Positions 17,113 to 24,499 of a stretch of DNA of 45,088 nt are shown in pieces. Location: the NCBI GenBank assembly GCA_013824645.1, contig PNOF01000016.1, forward strand, positions 1-45,088, read 5' to 3'. This stretch comes from Syntrophus sp. (in: bacteria). GTDB lineage: Bacteria; Desulfobacterota; Syntrophorhabdia; Syntrophorhabdales; Syntrophorhabdaceae. Under the pieces are notes generated by a model. It was not told the DNA's origin. It saw only the letters and a list, made by a program, of their open reading frames with translations, and searched no databases. Position 1 is the first letter of the stretch, and each line of letters starts with the position of its first letter. The translations under genes and the position numbers were made by a program.

Positions 17113-17895
17113 ATGGAATATAAAAACCTTATCGTTGAAATAAAAGACGGTATTGGATTCCTCAAAATTAATAGACCGAAAGCACTCAATGCCCTCAACT
17201 CTGAGACACTGGCAGAGATCGGGCATGCCGGAAATGAACTCAATGCCAATAAGAATGTGAGAGTTGTTATTGTCACAGGAGAGGGGGATAAAGCTTTTGT
17301 TGCCGGCGCTGACATCATGGAAATGAAGGACCTTACAGCCCTTGAAGGCGCTGCTTTTTCACAGCGCGGTCACGAAGCCATGAACACGCTCGAGAACATG
17401 GAAAAACCGGTTATCGCAGCAGTCAACGGATTTGCCCTTGGCGGCGGTTTTGAACTGGCACTTGCCTGCGATTTTATCTATGCTTCGGATAAGGCAAAAC
17501 TTGGTTTTCCGGAAACAACCCTCGGTATCCATCCAGGTTTTGGAGGAACTCAGCGGGCCGCAAAGTTGGTCGGACTTGCGAAGGCAAAAGAATTGATATT
17601 TACCGGCAAAACGATCAATGCTCAGGAAGCATACGAGATTGGACTTGTCAATAAGGTTGTGCCTCATGATCAGTTAATGACCGAAGTGCTTGCCCTTGCT
17701 GAGAAAATAAGAACGAATGGCCCCTTTGGAATCAGGCTCGCGAAAGAGTGCATCAATAAGAGTCTATCACTGGCAAACAAGGAAGGATTTGCGCTGGAAG
17801 CAAAAGATTTTGGAATGTGTTTTGCGACAAAAGATCAAAAAGAAGGAATGACAGCCTTTGCTGAGAGAAGAAAATCCACCTTTATTGGTGAATAA
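17113..17895 (+). CDS. crt: Enoyl-CoA hydratase (crotonase)
   Basis: 260 residues, normal length. Hydrates crotonyl-CoA to 3-hydroxybutyryl-CoA. Both catalytic glutamates are present and 20 residues apart as in the rat enzyme: E114 (GGGFELALACD) and E134 (FPETTLGIHPGFGGTQR). The oxyanion-hole region FVAGADI is intact. With the thiolase before it and Etf after it, the operon covers most of the path between crotonyl-CoA and acetyl-CoA; the 3-hydroxyacyl-CoA dehydrogenase and acyl-CoA dehydrogenase must be elsewhere. Confidence 0.93.
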   Translation: MEYKNLIVEIKDGIGFLKINRPKALNALNSETLAEIGHAGNELNANKNVRVVIVTGEGDKAFVAGADIMEMKDLTALEGAAFSQRGHEAMNTLENMEKPVIAAVNGFALGGGFELALACDFIYASDKAKLGFPETTLGIHPGFGGTQRAAKLVGLAKAKELIFTGKTINAQEAYEIGLVNKVVPHDQLMTEVLALAEKIRTNGPFGIRLAKECINKSLSLANKEGFALEAKDFGMCFATKDQKEGMTAFAERRKSTFIGE

Positions 17896-17916
17896 AATAA
17901 TATCAAGGAGGATACT

Positions 17917-18714
17917 GTGAAGATAGCGGTATGTTTGAAACAAGTTCCTGATACCGAAGCTGAAATCAAATGGGATATCTCGAAAGGAGCACTGAGCAGG
18001 GAAGGTATGGATTCCATCACGAACCCCTTTGATGAATTCGCTTTAGAAGAAGCGATTCTTACAAAAGAGAATTACGATGGTGAAATTGTTGCAATTACTA
18101 TGGGGCCCGATAAGGCTGCCGATGTACTGAGAAACGCGCTGGCATTAACGGTTGATACAGTGTACCAGCTTACCGACCCGGCATTTGCAGGGTCTGACAC
18201 ATTTGCAACAGCTTCTGTGCTCGCTGCTGCAATCAAAAAAATAGGCGACATTGACGTTGTATTTTGCGGCAAACAGTCAACAGATGGCAGCACCGGTGTT
18301 ATCGGCGCAGAGCTGGCCGCTATTCTCGGCTATAGCCAGCTTACCTATGTATCGAAAATCCGTCAGATTGATGCAGCAGCCAAGAAGATTATTGTCGAAA
18401 GATCTATCGAAGGCGGCAATGAAGTCATTGAAGCAAAACTACCTGCTGTAGTGTCTGTTATTAAGGGTATCAATGAACCGAGACTCCCGAACCTCATGGG
18501 GATCAGAAAAGCCGGTAAAGTAGAGATACCGAAATGGAATGCCGGTGATCTTGGAGTAGATGTTGGTAAGGTCGGAGCAGCCGGTTCTTCCACGAAGGTT
18601 GTAGAGATCGCCGTGCCGCCTCCAAGGGGAGCAGGCGAGATACTCAAGGGTGAAGTGGATGATATTGTCAATACACTTACCGACAAACTGATTGACTTAA
18701 AAGTCATAAAATAA
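17917..18714 (+). CDS. etfB: Electron transfer flavoprotein, beta subunit
   Basis: 265 residues. Begins MKIAVCLKQVPDTEAEIKWD, the usual EtfB opening, and has the nucleotide-binding stretch CGKQSTDGSTGVIGAELA. In anaerobes EtfAB takes electrons from acyl-CoA dehydrogenase, and in some cases bifurcates electrons between NADH and ferredoxin; I cannot decide between these by eye. SD AAGGAGGA lies 8 bases upstream. It is 21 bases after crotonase, clearly in the same operon. Confidence 0.95.
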   Translation: MKIAVCLKQVPDTEAEIKWDISKGALSREGMDSITNPFDEFALEEAILTKENYDGEIVAITMGPDKAADVLRNALALTVDTVYQLTDPAFAGSDTFATASVLAAAIKKIGDIDVVFCGKQSTDGSTGVIGAELAAILGYSQLTYVSKIRQIDAAAKKIIVERSIEGGNEVIEAKLPAVVSVIKGINEPRLPNLMGIRKAGKVEIPKWNAGDLGVDVGKVGAAGSSTKVVEIAVPPPRGAGEILKGEVDDIVNTLTDKLIDLKVIK

Positions 18715-18731
18715 CCTGGAGGAGGAAAACA

Positions 18732-19715
18732 ATGGCTAATGATGTTTGGGTATATATAGAACATAAAGACGGTGGAATATCACCGATGTCATTTGAGCTT
18801 CTTGGTATTGGCAAGCAGCTCGCTGATGGTTTCGGCTCCAATGTCTGTGCATTTGTTATCGGAGATAAAGTAGATGATCTTGCAAAAGAGGCCTTCGCCT
18901 ATGGCGCTTCAAAAGTATTTGCTGTCGAAGGCGATGTGTTTAAAGGATTCAGGGGAGAAGCCTATGCAAAGGCGGCAAGCTTCCTTATGGAAAAATATAA
19001 ACCGGAAGCTGCCCTCTTCAGGGGCACAAGCCAGGGCGTTGATGTATCGGCAGCAGCCGCAGCTAATCTCGGTTTCGGTCTCTGTACAGACAGTATCGGC
19101 CTCGCTATAGATGGCGGAAAACTGAAGATGACACGGGCTGCCTTCGGTGGTAATTATTCTGTTTCTGTTGTCAACGAGAAGGCAATCCCTCAGATCGCAA
19201 CAGTAAGACCAAAGGCCTTCGCAATGCCCGTTAAAGATGCATCACAAAACGGCGAAGTCATAAAAGAATCTTTTTCTCTTGCAGAAGCCGATTTGAACAC
19301 AAAGGTACTTGAGTTTATTCAATCCGAAGTGGCAGTCAACCTTATAGAAGCTGACATTATCGTGTCTGGTGGCCGTGGTGTGGGCGAAGATGGCTTTAAA
19401 GTCCTCAACGACTTTGCCAAAATGCTCGGCGGCGCCCTTGGCGCATCCCGTGCAGCCGTTGATTCAGGCTGGATTCCCTACGAACATCAGGTGGGACAGA
19501 CCGGTAAAACGGTAAAACCGAAAATTTACATCGCATGTGGCATCTCAGGTGCAATTCAGCATCTTGCAGGTATGAGAACATCTGATTGTATCGTCGCTAT
19601 TAATAAAGATCCCGATGCACCGATCTTTAAAAATGCCAGCTTTGGTATCGTCGGAGATTTTAAAGAGGTTGTTCCGAAACTAATTGAAAAATTTAAAACA
19701 AAATTGAATAAATAA
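18732..19715 (+). CDS. etfA: Electron transfer flavoprotein, alpha subunit
   Basis: 327 residues. The C-terminal FAD domain is clear: VSGGRGVGEDGF, then GGALGASRAAVDSGWIPYEHQVGQTGK and ACGISGAIQHLAGM, then AINKDPDAPIF. It forms a heterodimer with EtfB. SD GGAGGAGG sits before the ATG. It is the last gene of the operon; a strong terminator follows 18 bases after the stop. Confidence 0.95.
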   Translation: MANDVWVYIEHKDGGISPMSFELLGIGKQLADGFGSNVCAFVIGDKVDDLAKEAFAYGASKVFAVEGDVFKGFRGEAYAKAASFLMEKYKPEAALFRGTSQGVDVSAAAAANLGFGLCTDSIGLAIDGGKLKMTRAAFGGNYSVSVVNEKAIPQIATVRPKAFAMPVKDASQNGEVIKESFSLAEADLNTKVLEFIQSEVAVNLIEADIIVSGGRGVGEDGFKVLNDFAKMLGGALGASRAAVDSGWIPYEHQVGQTGKTVKPKIYIACGISGAIQHLAGMRTSDCIVAINKDPDAPIFKNASFGIVGDFKEVVPKLIEKFKTKLNK

Positions 19716-19733
19716 GGTAAATTAAGAGAGAAG

Positions 19734-19763
19734 AGAAGGGGGAGCCTGTTGGCTCCCCCTTCT
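19734..19763 (+). terminator. Terminator of the thiolase-crotonase-etf operon
   Basis: A perfect 13-bp stem (AGAAGGGGGAGCC with GGCTCCCCCTTCT) closes a TGTT loop, followed by a loosely T-rich tail (TGTTATTGCCTCTTTCT). Confidence 0.85.
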
Positions 19764-19848
19764 TGTTATTGCCTCTTTCTATTAATAGTACATCAGATAT
19801 TCGTATAATTCATTTGCTCTTAGCGTTGTTTTTTTCTAAAATAGACCT

Positions 19849-20424
19849 ATGGAATATTTAGATTTAAAAGGTATGAATTGTCCTTTACCGGTTATTGAAA
19901 CGAAGAAGTGCCTGGAAAGCAAAGATGTAGAGGAAATTGAAGTGATTCTTGATAACTTTGTTTCCACGGAAAATGTGAATCGTTTTTTAACATCCCATAG
20001 TTTTGTAACGACTACAGAACAGAAAGGTGACACGTACTATGTTAGGGGCGCTTTAAGTGGGAAAAGGAGAACTGCACCGGTAGAATTAAAAAAGGTCCTT
20101 ATTTTCGTTGATGGTGAAACAATGGGTAAGGGCAATGAAGAACTGGGAAAAGTTCTTATGGGGGCTTTCCTTAAAACACTTAAAGAGTTGGAAATTCGAC
20201 CCTGGAGACTTATATTGATAAATTCGGGAGTAAAACTGGTATCACAGGGATCGGAATATATTGAAATCCTAAAAGAGCTTGAAAGCACAGGGGTTGAAAT
20301 TATCTCCTGCGGCACTTGCCTTGATTTTTTTGATTTGCAAGAGAAGGTGGGGGCAGGGCGCATAAGCAATATGTTTGAAATACTCTCTTCCTTTACTGAA
20401 GCCACAAATGTGATCAGACCCTAA
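19849..20424 (+). CDS. yedF: YedF, sulfurtransferase-like selenium metabolism protein
   Basis: 191 residues with two domains. The first ~75 residues are a TusA/SirA domain with the active CPLPVI motif (C11). The rest is a DsrE-like domain (VLIFVDGETMGKGNEELG, INSGVKLVSQGSE) ending with a cysteine pair region SCGTCLDFF. The same two-domain protein is known as YedF and is phylogenetically linked to selenium use. It is followed by a class V aminotransferase and DUF3343, the usual partners. Its role in handling selenium or sulfur is inferred from that association. Confidence 0.9.
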   Translation: MEYLDLKGMNCPLPVIETKKCLESKDVEEIEVILDNFVSTENVNRFLTSHSFVTTTEQKGDTYYVRGALSGKRRTAPVELKKVLIFVDGETMGKGNEELGKVLMGAFLKTLKELEIRPWRLILINSGVKLVSQGSEYIEILKELESTGVEIISCGTCLDFFDLQEKVGAGRISNMFEILSSFTEATNVIRP

Positions 20425-20454
20425 AAACGTTATTCACAATACAATGGAGTTTTT

Positions 20455-21594
20455 GTGATTTACCTTGATAATGCCGCCACATCTTTTCCAAAGCCAAAAG
20501 AGGCTATTGAAAGACTCAATGATTTTGTTCTCAATATCGGGGGAAATCCCGGAAGGAGTGGTCATACCCTTTCCCTGGAGGCAGCACGGATCATCTTCGA
20601 AGCAAGGGAAAAGCTGACAAATTTTATAGGCGGACACGATTCGGAACGACTGATATTCACGCAGAATGGCACCGAATCTCTCAACCTCGCCATTCTGGGC
20701 CTTTTGCATCAAGGGGATCATGTCATTACTACTTCCATGGAACACAACTCGGTTATGCGACCTCTTACTTTCCTCCAGAAAGAAAAGGGCATTCAGCTTT
20801 CAGTGGTCCAATGTTCAAAAGAAGGTATCATCGATATCGACCGTTTAAAGTCCTTACTGAAAAAACAGACAAAAGCGGTCATCATCAATCATGGTTCTAA
20901 CGTAATCGGGACTGTTCAGCCTATAGATGAAGTGAGAAAGATTATCGACGATCGAATCCTTATCCTGGATGCCTGCCAGACCATAGGCTCTTATCCGGTT
21001 GATGTTGAAGAAAGTGGGATTGACATACTCTGTTTTTCTTGCCACAAATCGCTCTATAGCATTCAGGGTCTTGGGGCAGTATATATGAAAAGCCATATCG
21101 AGCTTACCCCTTTGCGTTTTGGAGGTACAGGAAGCAAATCTGAGTCTATTGAACAGCCCACAGTTTTTCCTGACAAATATGAAAGCGGTACCCCTAATAC
21201 GCCTGCCATAGCGTCACTTTTAGGAGGGCTTATTTTTATAGAAAATACAGGGTTAACAAAAATTGTTGAACGAAAAGGCATCCTCCGCAAAAAAATTACA
21301 GAGGGATTATCTGCCATTGAAGGTATTGAATTGTTTGGTCCTAAGAATACCCTCTCGGTCGACCTTTTGCCGACTGTATCGTTTAATCTGAAAAATAGAT
21401 TACCTTCGGAAGTGGGATATATATTAAACAAAGCACAGATATATACGAGAATAGGGCTCCATTGCTCTCCGCTTGCCCATAAAACGATCGGAACATATCC
21501 ACGTGGGACTGTGAGGGTTGCACCGGGGTATTTTACCACAGATGATGATATTGAACGTTTCCTGGAGGTTGTAAGAAATATTGCAGAATCATAA
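20455..21594 (+). CDS. Cysteine desulfurase-family protein (class V aminotransferase)
   Basis: 379 residues, GTG start at 20455 with GGAG upstream. PLP lysine is K198 (FSCHKSLYSIQGLGAVY); the aspartate LDACQTIG and histidine TTSMEHNSV of the fold are present. A C-terminal cysteine (GLHCSPLAHKTIGTYP) sits where the persulfide cysteine is expected. It would draw sulfur from cysteine, or selenium from selenocysteine, and pass it to YedF or the DUF3343 protein. It belongs to the branch usually found beside yedF, not to IscS. Confidence 0.9.
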   Translation: MIYLDNAATSFPKPKEAIERLNDFVLNIGGNPGRSGHTLSLEAARIIFEAREKLTNFIGGHDSERLIFTQNGTESLNLAILGLLHQGDHVITTSMEHNSVMRPLTFLQKEKGIQLSVVQCSKEGIIDIDRLKSLLKKQTKAVIINHGSNVIGTVQPIDEVRKIIDDRILILDACQTIGSYPVDVEESGIDILCFSCHKSLYSIQGLGAVYMKSHIELTPLRFGGTGSKSESIEQPTVFPDKYESGTPNTPAIASLLGGLIFIENTGLTKIVERKGILRKKITEGLSAIEGIELFGPKNTLSVDLLPTVSFNLKNRLPSEVGYILNKAQIYTRIGLHCSPLAHKTIGTYPRGTVRVAPGYFTTDDDIERFLEVVRNIAES

Positions 21595-21826
21595 AGCATA
21601 TTTTTTGCTTTTTCATACCATCCACGATGTGTTAAGGGTTGATAAGATTTTAAAGAAAATAGCAGCCCAATATGAACTTGTGCCAGTTCCCAGAAACTTG
21701 AGCACCGATTGTGGTATGTGTATCAAACTTGAAAATGATATTGAGAGTATAAAGAGCCATATAGAAGGTATCAGAATGGACAAATGTTTTCTCTTTAATG
21801 GAAATGAGTATGTTGATATTACATAA
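21581..21826 (+). CDS. DUF3343 protein, putative Se/S carrier
   Basis: 81 residues, overlapping the end of the aminotransferase gene by 14 bases. The small protein has the DUF3343 pattern: a strand-helix start (YFLLFHTIHDVLRVDKIL), VPVPRNLSTDCGMCIKL with the CGMC pair, and a short C-terminal helix. Members are labelled putative Se/S carriers. The CxxC could hold a persulfide or selenide delivered by the preceding enzyme. This is association-based; no biochemistry is known to me. Confidence 0.85.
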   Translation: MQNHKAYFLLFHTIHDVLRVDKILKKIAAQYELVPVPRNLSTDCGMCIKLENDIESIKSHIEGIRMDKCFLFNGNEYVDIT

Positions 21827-21994
21827 GAGAGCTTGCAAGGTTTTCTTTCACGAGTGAGATTTATTTTTTTCGGGAAGTGCATAATATTAAGGAATGAACC
21901 TTGAAAACGGAAAATGTTAGTGACAACTTATTTTGTTGAACACATCTGCCTTTATGTGCTACAAATAATAAAATAGTAACATCAGGAAGGAACA

Positions 21995-22411
21995 ATGTCT
22001 GAACTGGTCAGATTTGGGGTGTCATTAGAAAGAAAATTGCTTGAGAAATTCGATAGTCTTATCCGGGCACGGAATTATACGAATCGCTCTGAGGCATTCC
22101 GGGATATGATACGCCAGGAACTGATAAAGAGAGAATGGCTCCATGGGAAGGATGTGGCTGGAGCAATCACGCTCATATACGATCATCATCGGAAAGACCT
22201 CCTAAACAAGATTACGGATATCCAGCATGACTATCAGAGGCTGATTATATCCACCCAGCATATCCACCTCGACCACGATAACTGTCTTGAGATAGTTGCT
22301 GTGAGAGGAAAACCAGAGGACATACAGGTGTTAGCCAATACCCTGAAGGCTGTGAAAGGCGTGAAAAATGGAACATTGAGCATGTCAAGCGCAGGAAAAG
22401 AGGTCGGGTAA
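21995..22411 (+). CDS. nikR: Nickel-responsive regulator NikR
   Basis: 138 residues: N-terminal ribbon-helix-helix (VRFGVSLERKLLEKFDSLI, NRSEAFRDMIRQEL) and C-terminal ACT-like nickel domain. The four nickel ligands of E. coli NikR (H76, H87, H89, C95) align with H78, H89, H91 and C97 here with identical spacing. It represses or activates nickel transport genes when nickel-loaded. It heads the import cluster, so the genes downstream are its expected targets. SD AGGAAGG. A weak dyad at 22433-22458 downstream could be its site. Confidence 0.95.
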   Translation: MSELVRFGVSLERKLLEKFDSLIRARNYTNRSEAFRDMIRQELIKREWLHGKDVAGAITLIYDHHRKDLLNKITDIQHDYQRLIISTQHIHLDHDNCLEIVAVRGKPEDIQVLANTLKAVKGVKNGTLSMSSAGKEVG

Positions 22412-22432
22412 GTAATATTTTTTTGTTATATC

Positions 22433-22458
22433 GTAGCACGAATAGCATAAACGTGGCA
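22433..22458. promoter_or_regulatory. Weak candidate NikR site between nikR and exbB
   Basis: GTAGCACG (22433-22440) and CGTGGCATA (22452-22460) form an imperfect dyad whose inner CACG/CGTG arms match. Delta-proteobacterial NikR sites are reported as GTGTTAC-like half sites; the match here is partial. Just downstream is the direct repeat CGGGATAGG (22482-22490 and 22497-22505). Confidence 0.2.
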
Positions 22459-22587
22459 TAATTAAGGATTACTCAATTGGTCGGGATAGGTTTTGACGGG
22501 ATAGGGAATCGGTATTGAATGAGGAGAAGGTGTGTCTTCGGACTGTACGGTCGTGAGGGTTCTACCTTTTTTCAGGAGGTTTTATAT

Positions 22588-23013
22588 ATGGATTGGCTAC
22601 GCTACTCTGTTGACTATGGCATAATTGGGTTGCTTGTTTTGCTTTCTATTATTGCACTGGCGGTATTCACGGAACGCTTTATTTTCTTGAAGAGGCTGGA
22701 TTTAAACAGCCATAGAGGGGGCAGACATGTCCTTGAGAAAGAGATAACACGGAAGCTGGGGATAATTGCCTCCATTGGCAGCAATGCTCCCTACATAGGA
22801 CTTCTCGGCACCGTATTGGGCATCATGTTGACTTTCTACACAATAGGCGTTGAAGGGTATGTAGATGCCACACGTATTATGGTGGGGCTTGCCCTTGCCC
22901 TCAAGGCTACTGCTATAGGTCTCGTCGTTGCCATACCATCCATCGTGTTCTACAACACTCTTTTGCGGCGGGTCAAAGTAATTCTCTTGGAATGGGATGA
23001 CCGTCATGGATGA
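22588..23013 (+). CDS. exbB: ExbB, compact TonB-system energizer
   Basis: About 141 residues from ATG 22588, preceded by an exact AGGAGG. Three membrane segments are visible: IIGLLVLLSIIALAVFTERF, then APYIGLLGTVLGIMLTFYTIG, and LALALKATAIGLVVAIPSIV. The cytoplasmic loop between the first two is only about 30 residues, so it is the short ExbB type known from epsilonproteobacteria. In Helicobacter pylori this machinery powers nickel uptake through FrpB4, regulated by NikR. It forms the proton channel with ExbD and lies between nikR and exbD. Confidence 0.88.
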   Translation: MDWLRYSVDYGIIGLLVLLSIIALAVFTERFIFLKRLDLNSHRGGRHVLEKEITRKLGIIASIGSNAPYIGLLGTVLGIMLTFYTIGVEGYVDATRIMVGLALALKATAIGLVVAIPSIVFYNTLLRRVKVILLEWDDRHG

Positions 23014-23389
23014 GAAGGAATTCGATTATATCAACATGGTTCCCTTCATTGACGTGATGCTTGTGCTCCTTACTATTATCCTCATGACCAGTACCTTCAT
23101 TGCATCCGGAACCATCCGCGTGGATCTTCCAAGGGTGGCTGAAAAGCACGAAAACACACCGAAGGCACATGTTGTGGAAATTGACACAACGGGTAATATT
23201 TATTATCAGGGCAGAGTTGTCGATCTTCCGTCCCTCAGAGAAACGATTGGCAAAGTTTCGAGAGAGGAGACCGTCCTCATAAAAGCCGACAAAAAAGTGT
23301 CTCTCCAAAGCTTTGTGGAAGTTCTCGATCTTGTGAAGACAACGGGTTTTAAGAAAGTAAGTCTACAGACGGAATGGCAGGGAAAATGA
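22997..23389 (+). CDS. exbD: ExbD, TonB-system proton channel subunit
   Basis: 130 residues with one N-terminal membrane helix containing the essential aspartate (NMVPFIDVMLVLLTIILMTS) and a periplasmic domain (DLPRVAEKH, VLIKADKKVSLQSFVEVLD). It overlaps exbB by 17 bases and tonB by 16. The start may be the second Met at 23006. It works with ExbB to turn the proton gradient into TonB motion. Confidence 0.93.
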   Translation: MTVMDEKEFDYINMVPFIDVMLVLLTIILMTSTFIASGTIRVDLPRVAEKHENTPKAHVVEIDTTGNIYYQGRVVDLPSLRETIGKVSREETVLIKADKKVSLQSFVEVLDLVKTTGFKKVSLQTEWQGK

Positions 23390-24198
23390 CAGAAACACAC
23401 AAGGGTCTCCTCACCTCTCTTGTGGTTCATATGTCGATAGTGCCGCTTCTCTTTGGTCTTTTTGCAGGGTTGCACGATAAGACAGCTCATGTGATGACCG
23501 TAGATTTCACCCTGTCGAGCAATGGCGCAGATCCGGCGAATGGATCTGCAGGTCCGAGGGGTGGCGAACAAGAGAAGGTACGGACAACTCCCCTTCCAAA
23601 ATCTGTAAAAACATCAAGACAAACCAATCATACGAGGCATAAATTGACCAGACAGGCAGCAACGGTATCTGCTGTGCCAGAGCAGCCTGCTTCTGATTTG
23701 CCGGTACAGGCAGCAATTGTGTCCGATCCGCAGAGCAGCAACATTATCCATGGTCAACGCGCCACATCAGACAGTACGGATGTAGGAGGACATGCTCATG
23801 GGAAAAGTGAAGACATGTCAAGCGGACCTTCCAGTGCCGGTGGGACAGGGGGCAGGCAGATTGGAAACAGACAAGGTTCGGGTTCAAACAACAGCTCTCT
23901 TTTGTCAAGTAGTAAGGATTACACTTACATCAGGGATGCTGTAATGAAGAACATCAGATATCCCGAGAGGGCCAGGAGGATGGGATTTGAAGGAAAGACT
24001 GTCCTGTCTTTTATTGTACTTGAAAACGGCGCTACGAGCGATATCAAGGTGCACAAGAGTTCAGGCTACAGACTCCTGGATGAGAGCGCGAAAGAAGCTG
24101 TGGCGGAAACCCATATTACAAAGAAGGTGCCTTACAGAGTCGTTGTTCATCTCCCCATAACGTACACACTCCAGGCTTCAAAGGATGATCGGACATGA
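23374..24198 (+). CDS. tonB: TonB energy-transducing protein
   Basis: 274 residues. An N-terminal membrane anchor (LLTSLVVHMSIVPLLFGLFAG), a long low-complexity spacer rich in Ser, Gly, Gln and Thr (not the usual Pro-Lys type) and the C-terminal TonB domain (NIRYPERARRMGFEGKTVLSF, YRLLDESAKEAV). It spans the periplasm and pulls on the TonB box of the receptor gene that follows. The start could be Met5 at 23386. Confidence 0.9.
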   Translation: MAGKMTETHKGLLTSLVVHMSIVPLLFGLFAGLHDKTAHVMTVDFTLSSNGADPANGSAGPRGGEQEKVRTTPLPKSVKTSRQTNHTRHKLTRQAATVSAVPEQPASDLPVQAAIVSDPQSSNIIHGQRATSDSTDVGGHAHGKSEDMSSGPSSAGGTGGRQIGNRQGSGSNNSSLLSSSKDYTYIRDAVMKNIRYPERARRMGFEGKTVLSFIVLENGATSDIKVHKSSGYRLLDESAKEAVAETHITKKVPYRVVVHLPITYTLQASKDDRT

Positions 24199-24499
24199 GC
24201 TCATATAACCGTCTTTCCATAATACTTTTCACATTCGTTACGACAGGCTTGCTCCAGCTTTTGTCGGAAAACGGCCTGCCATGACGAATGTGAGACGGTG
24301 AAGAGCGCATTCTGGAAATGTGGGAGAATTAATGAAGACGCTTCAGCGACAATATATTGTTGTGAGAGTTAAGAGAGGGCAGGGCCAACCTTGGCGGGAA
24401 ACACCCTGCCCCCCGGTGAAAGAAAGCGATGTGTACGACACCACCTTCCCTTTGTATATTGTAACAGAGGAGGTGGTAAAAGAAAAGGAGGAATGTTTC
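24199..24499 (+). other. Structured leader between tonB and the TonB-dependent receptor
   Basis: 301 bases with no convincing gene. CCGTC (24209-24213)/GACGG (24294-24298) stacks directly on the perfect 10-bp stem TCACATTCGT (24229-24238)/ACGAATGTGA (24284-24293). Inside it, CAGGC (24244-24248) can pair with GCCTG (24274-24278), or CGACA (24241-24245) with TGTCG (24262-24266); the two share bases and exclude each other. A second hairpin, GGGCAGGG (24377-24384)/CCCTGCCC (24404-24411), follows. It may be a regulatory RNA or simply a terminator region; no T-run follows either stem. Confidence 0.5.

Noticed and set aside
24320-24499. 60 extra N-terminal residues for the TonB-dependent receptor
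   Set aside because: The ATG at 24500 has an ideal ribosome binding site and starts a signal peptide; the upstream text is not protein-like.
24199-24499. Known cobalamin or NiCo riboswitch
   Set aside because: I could not find the conserved boxes of either class; only generic stems are present.
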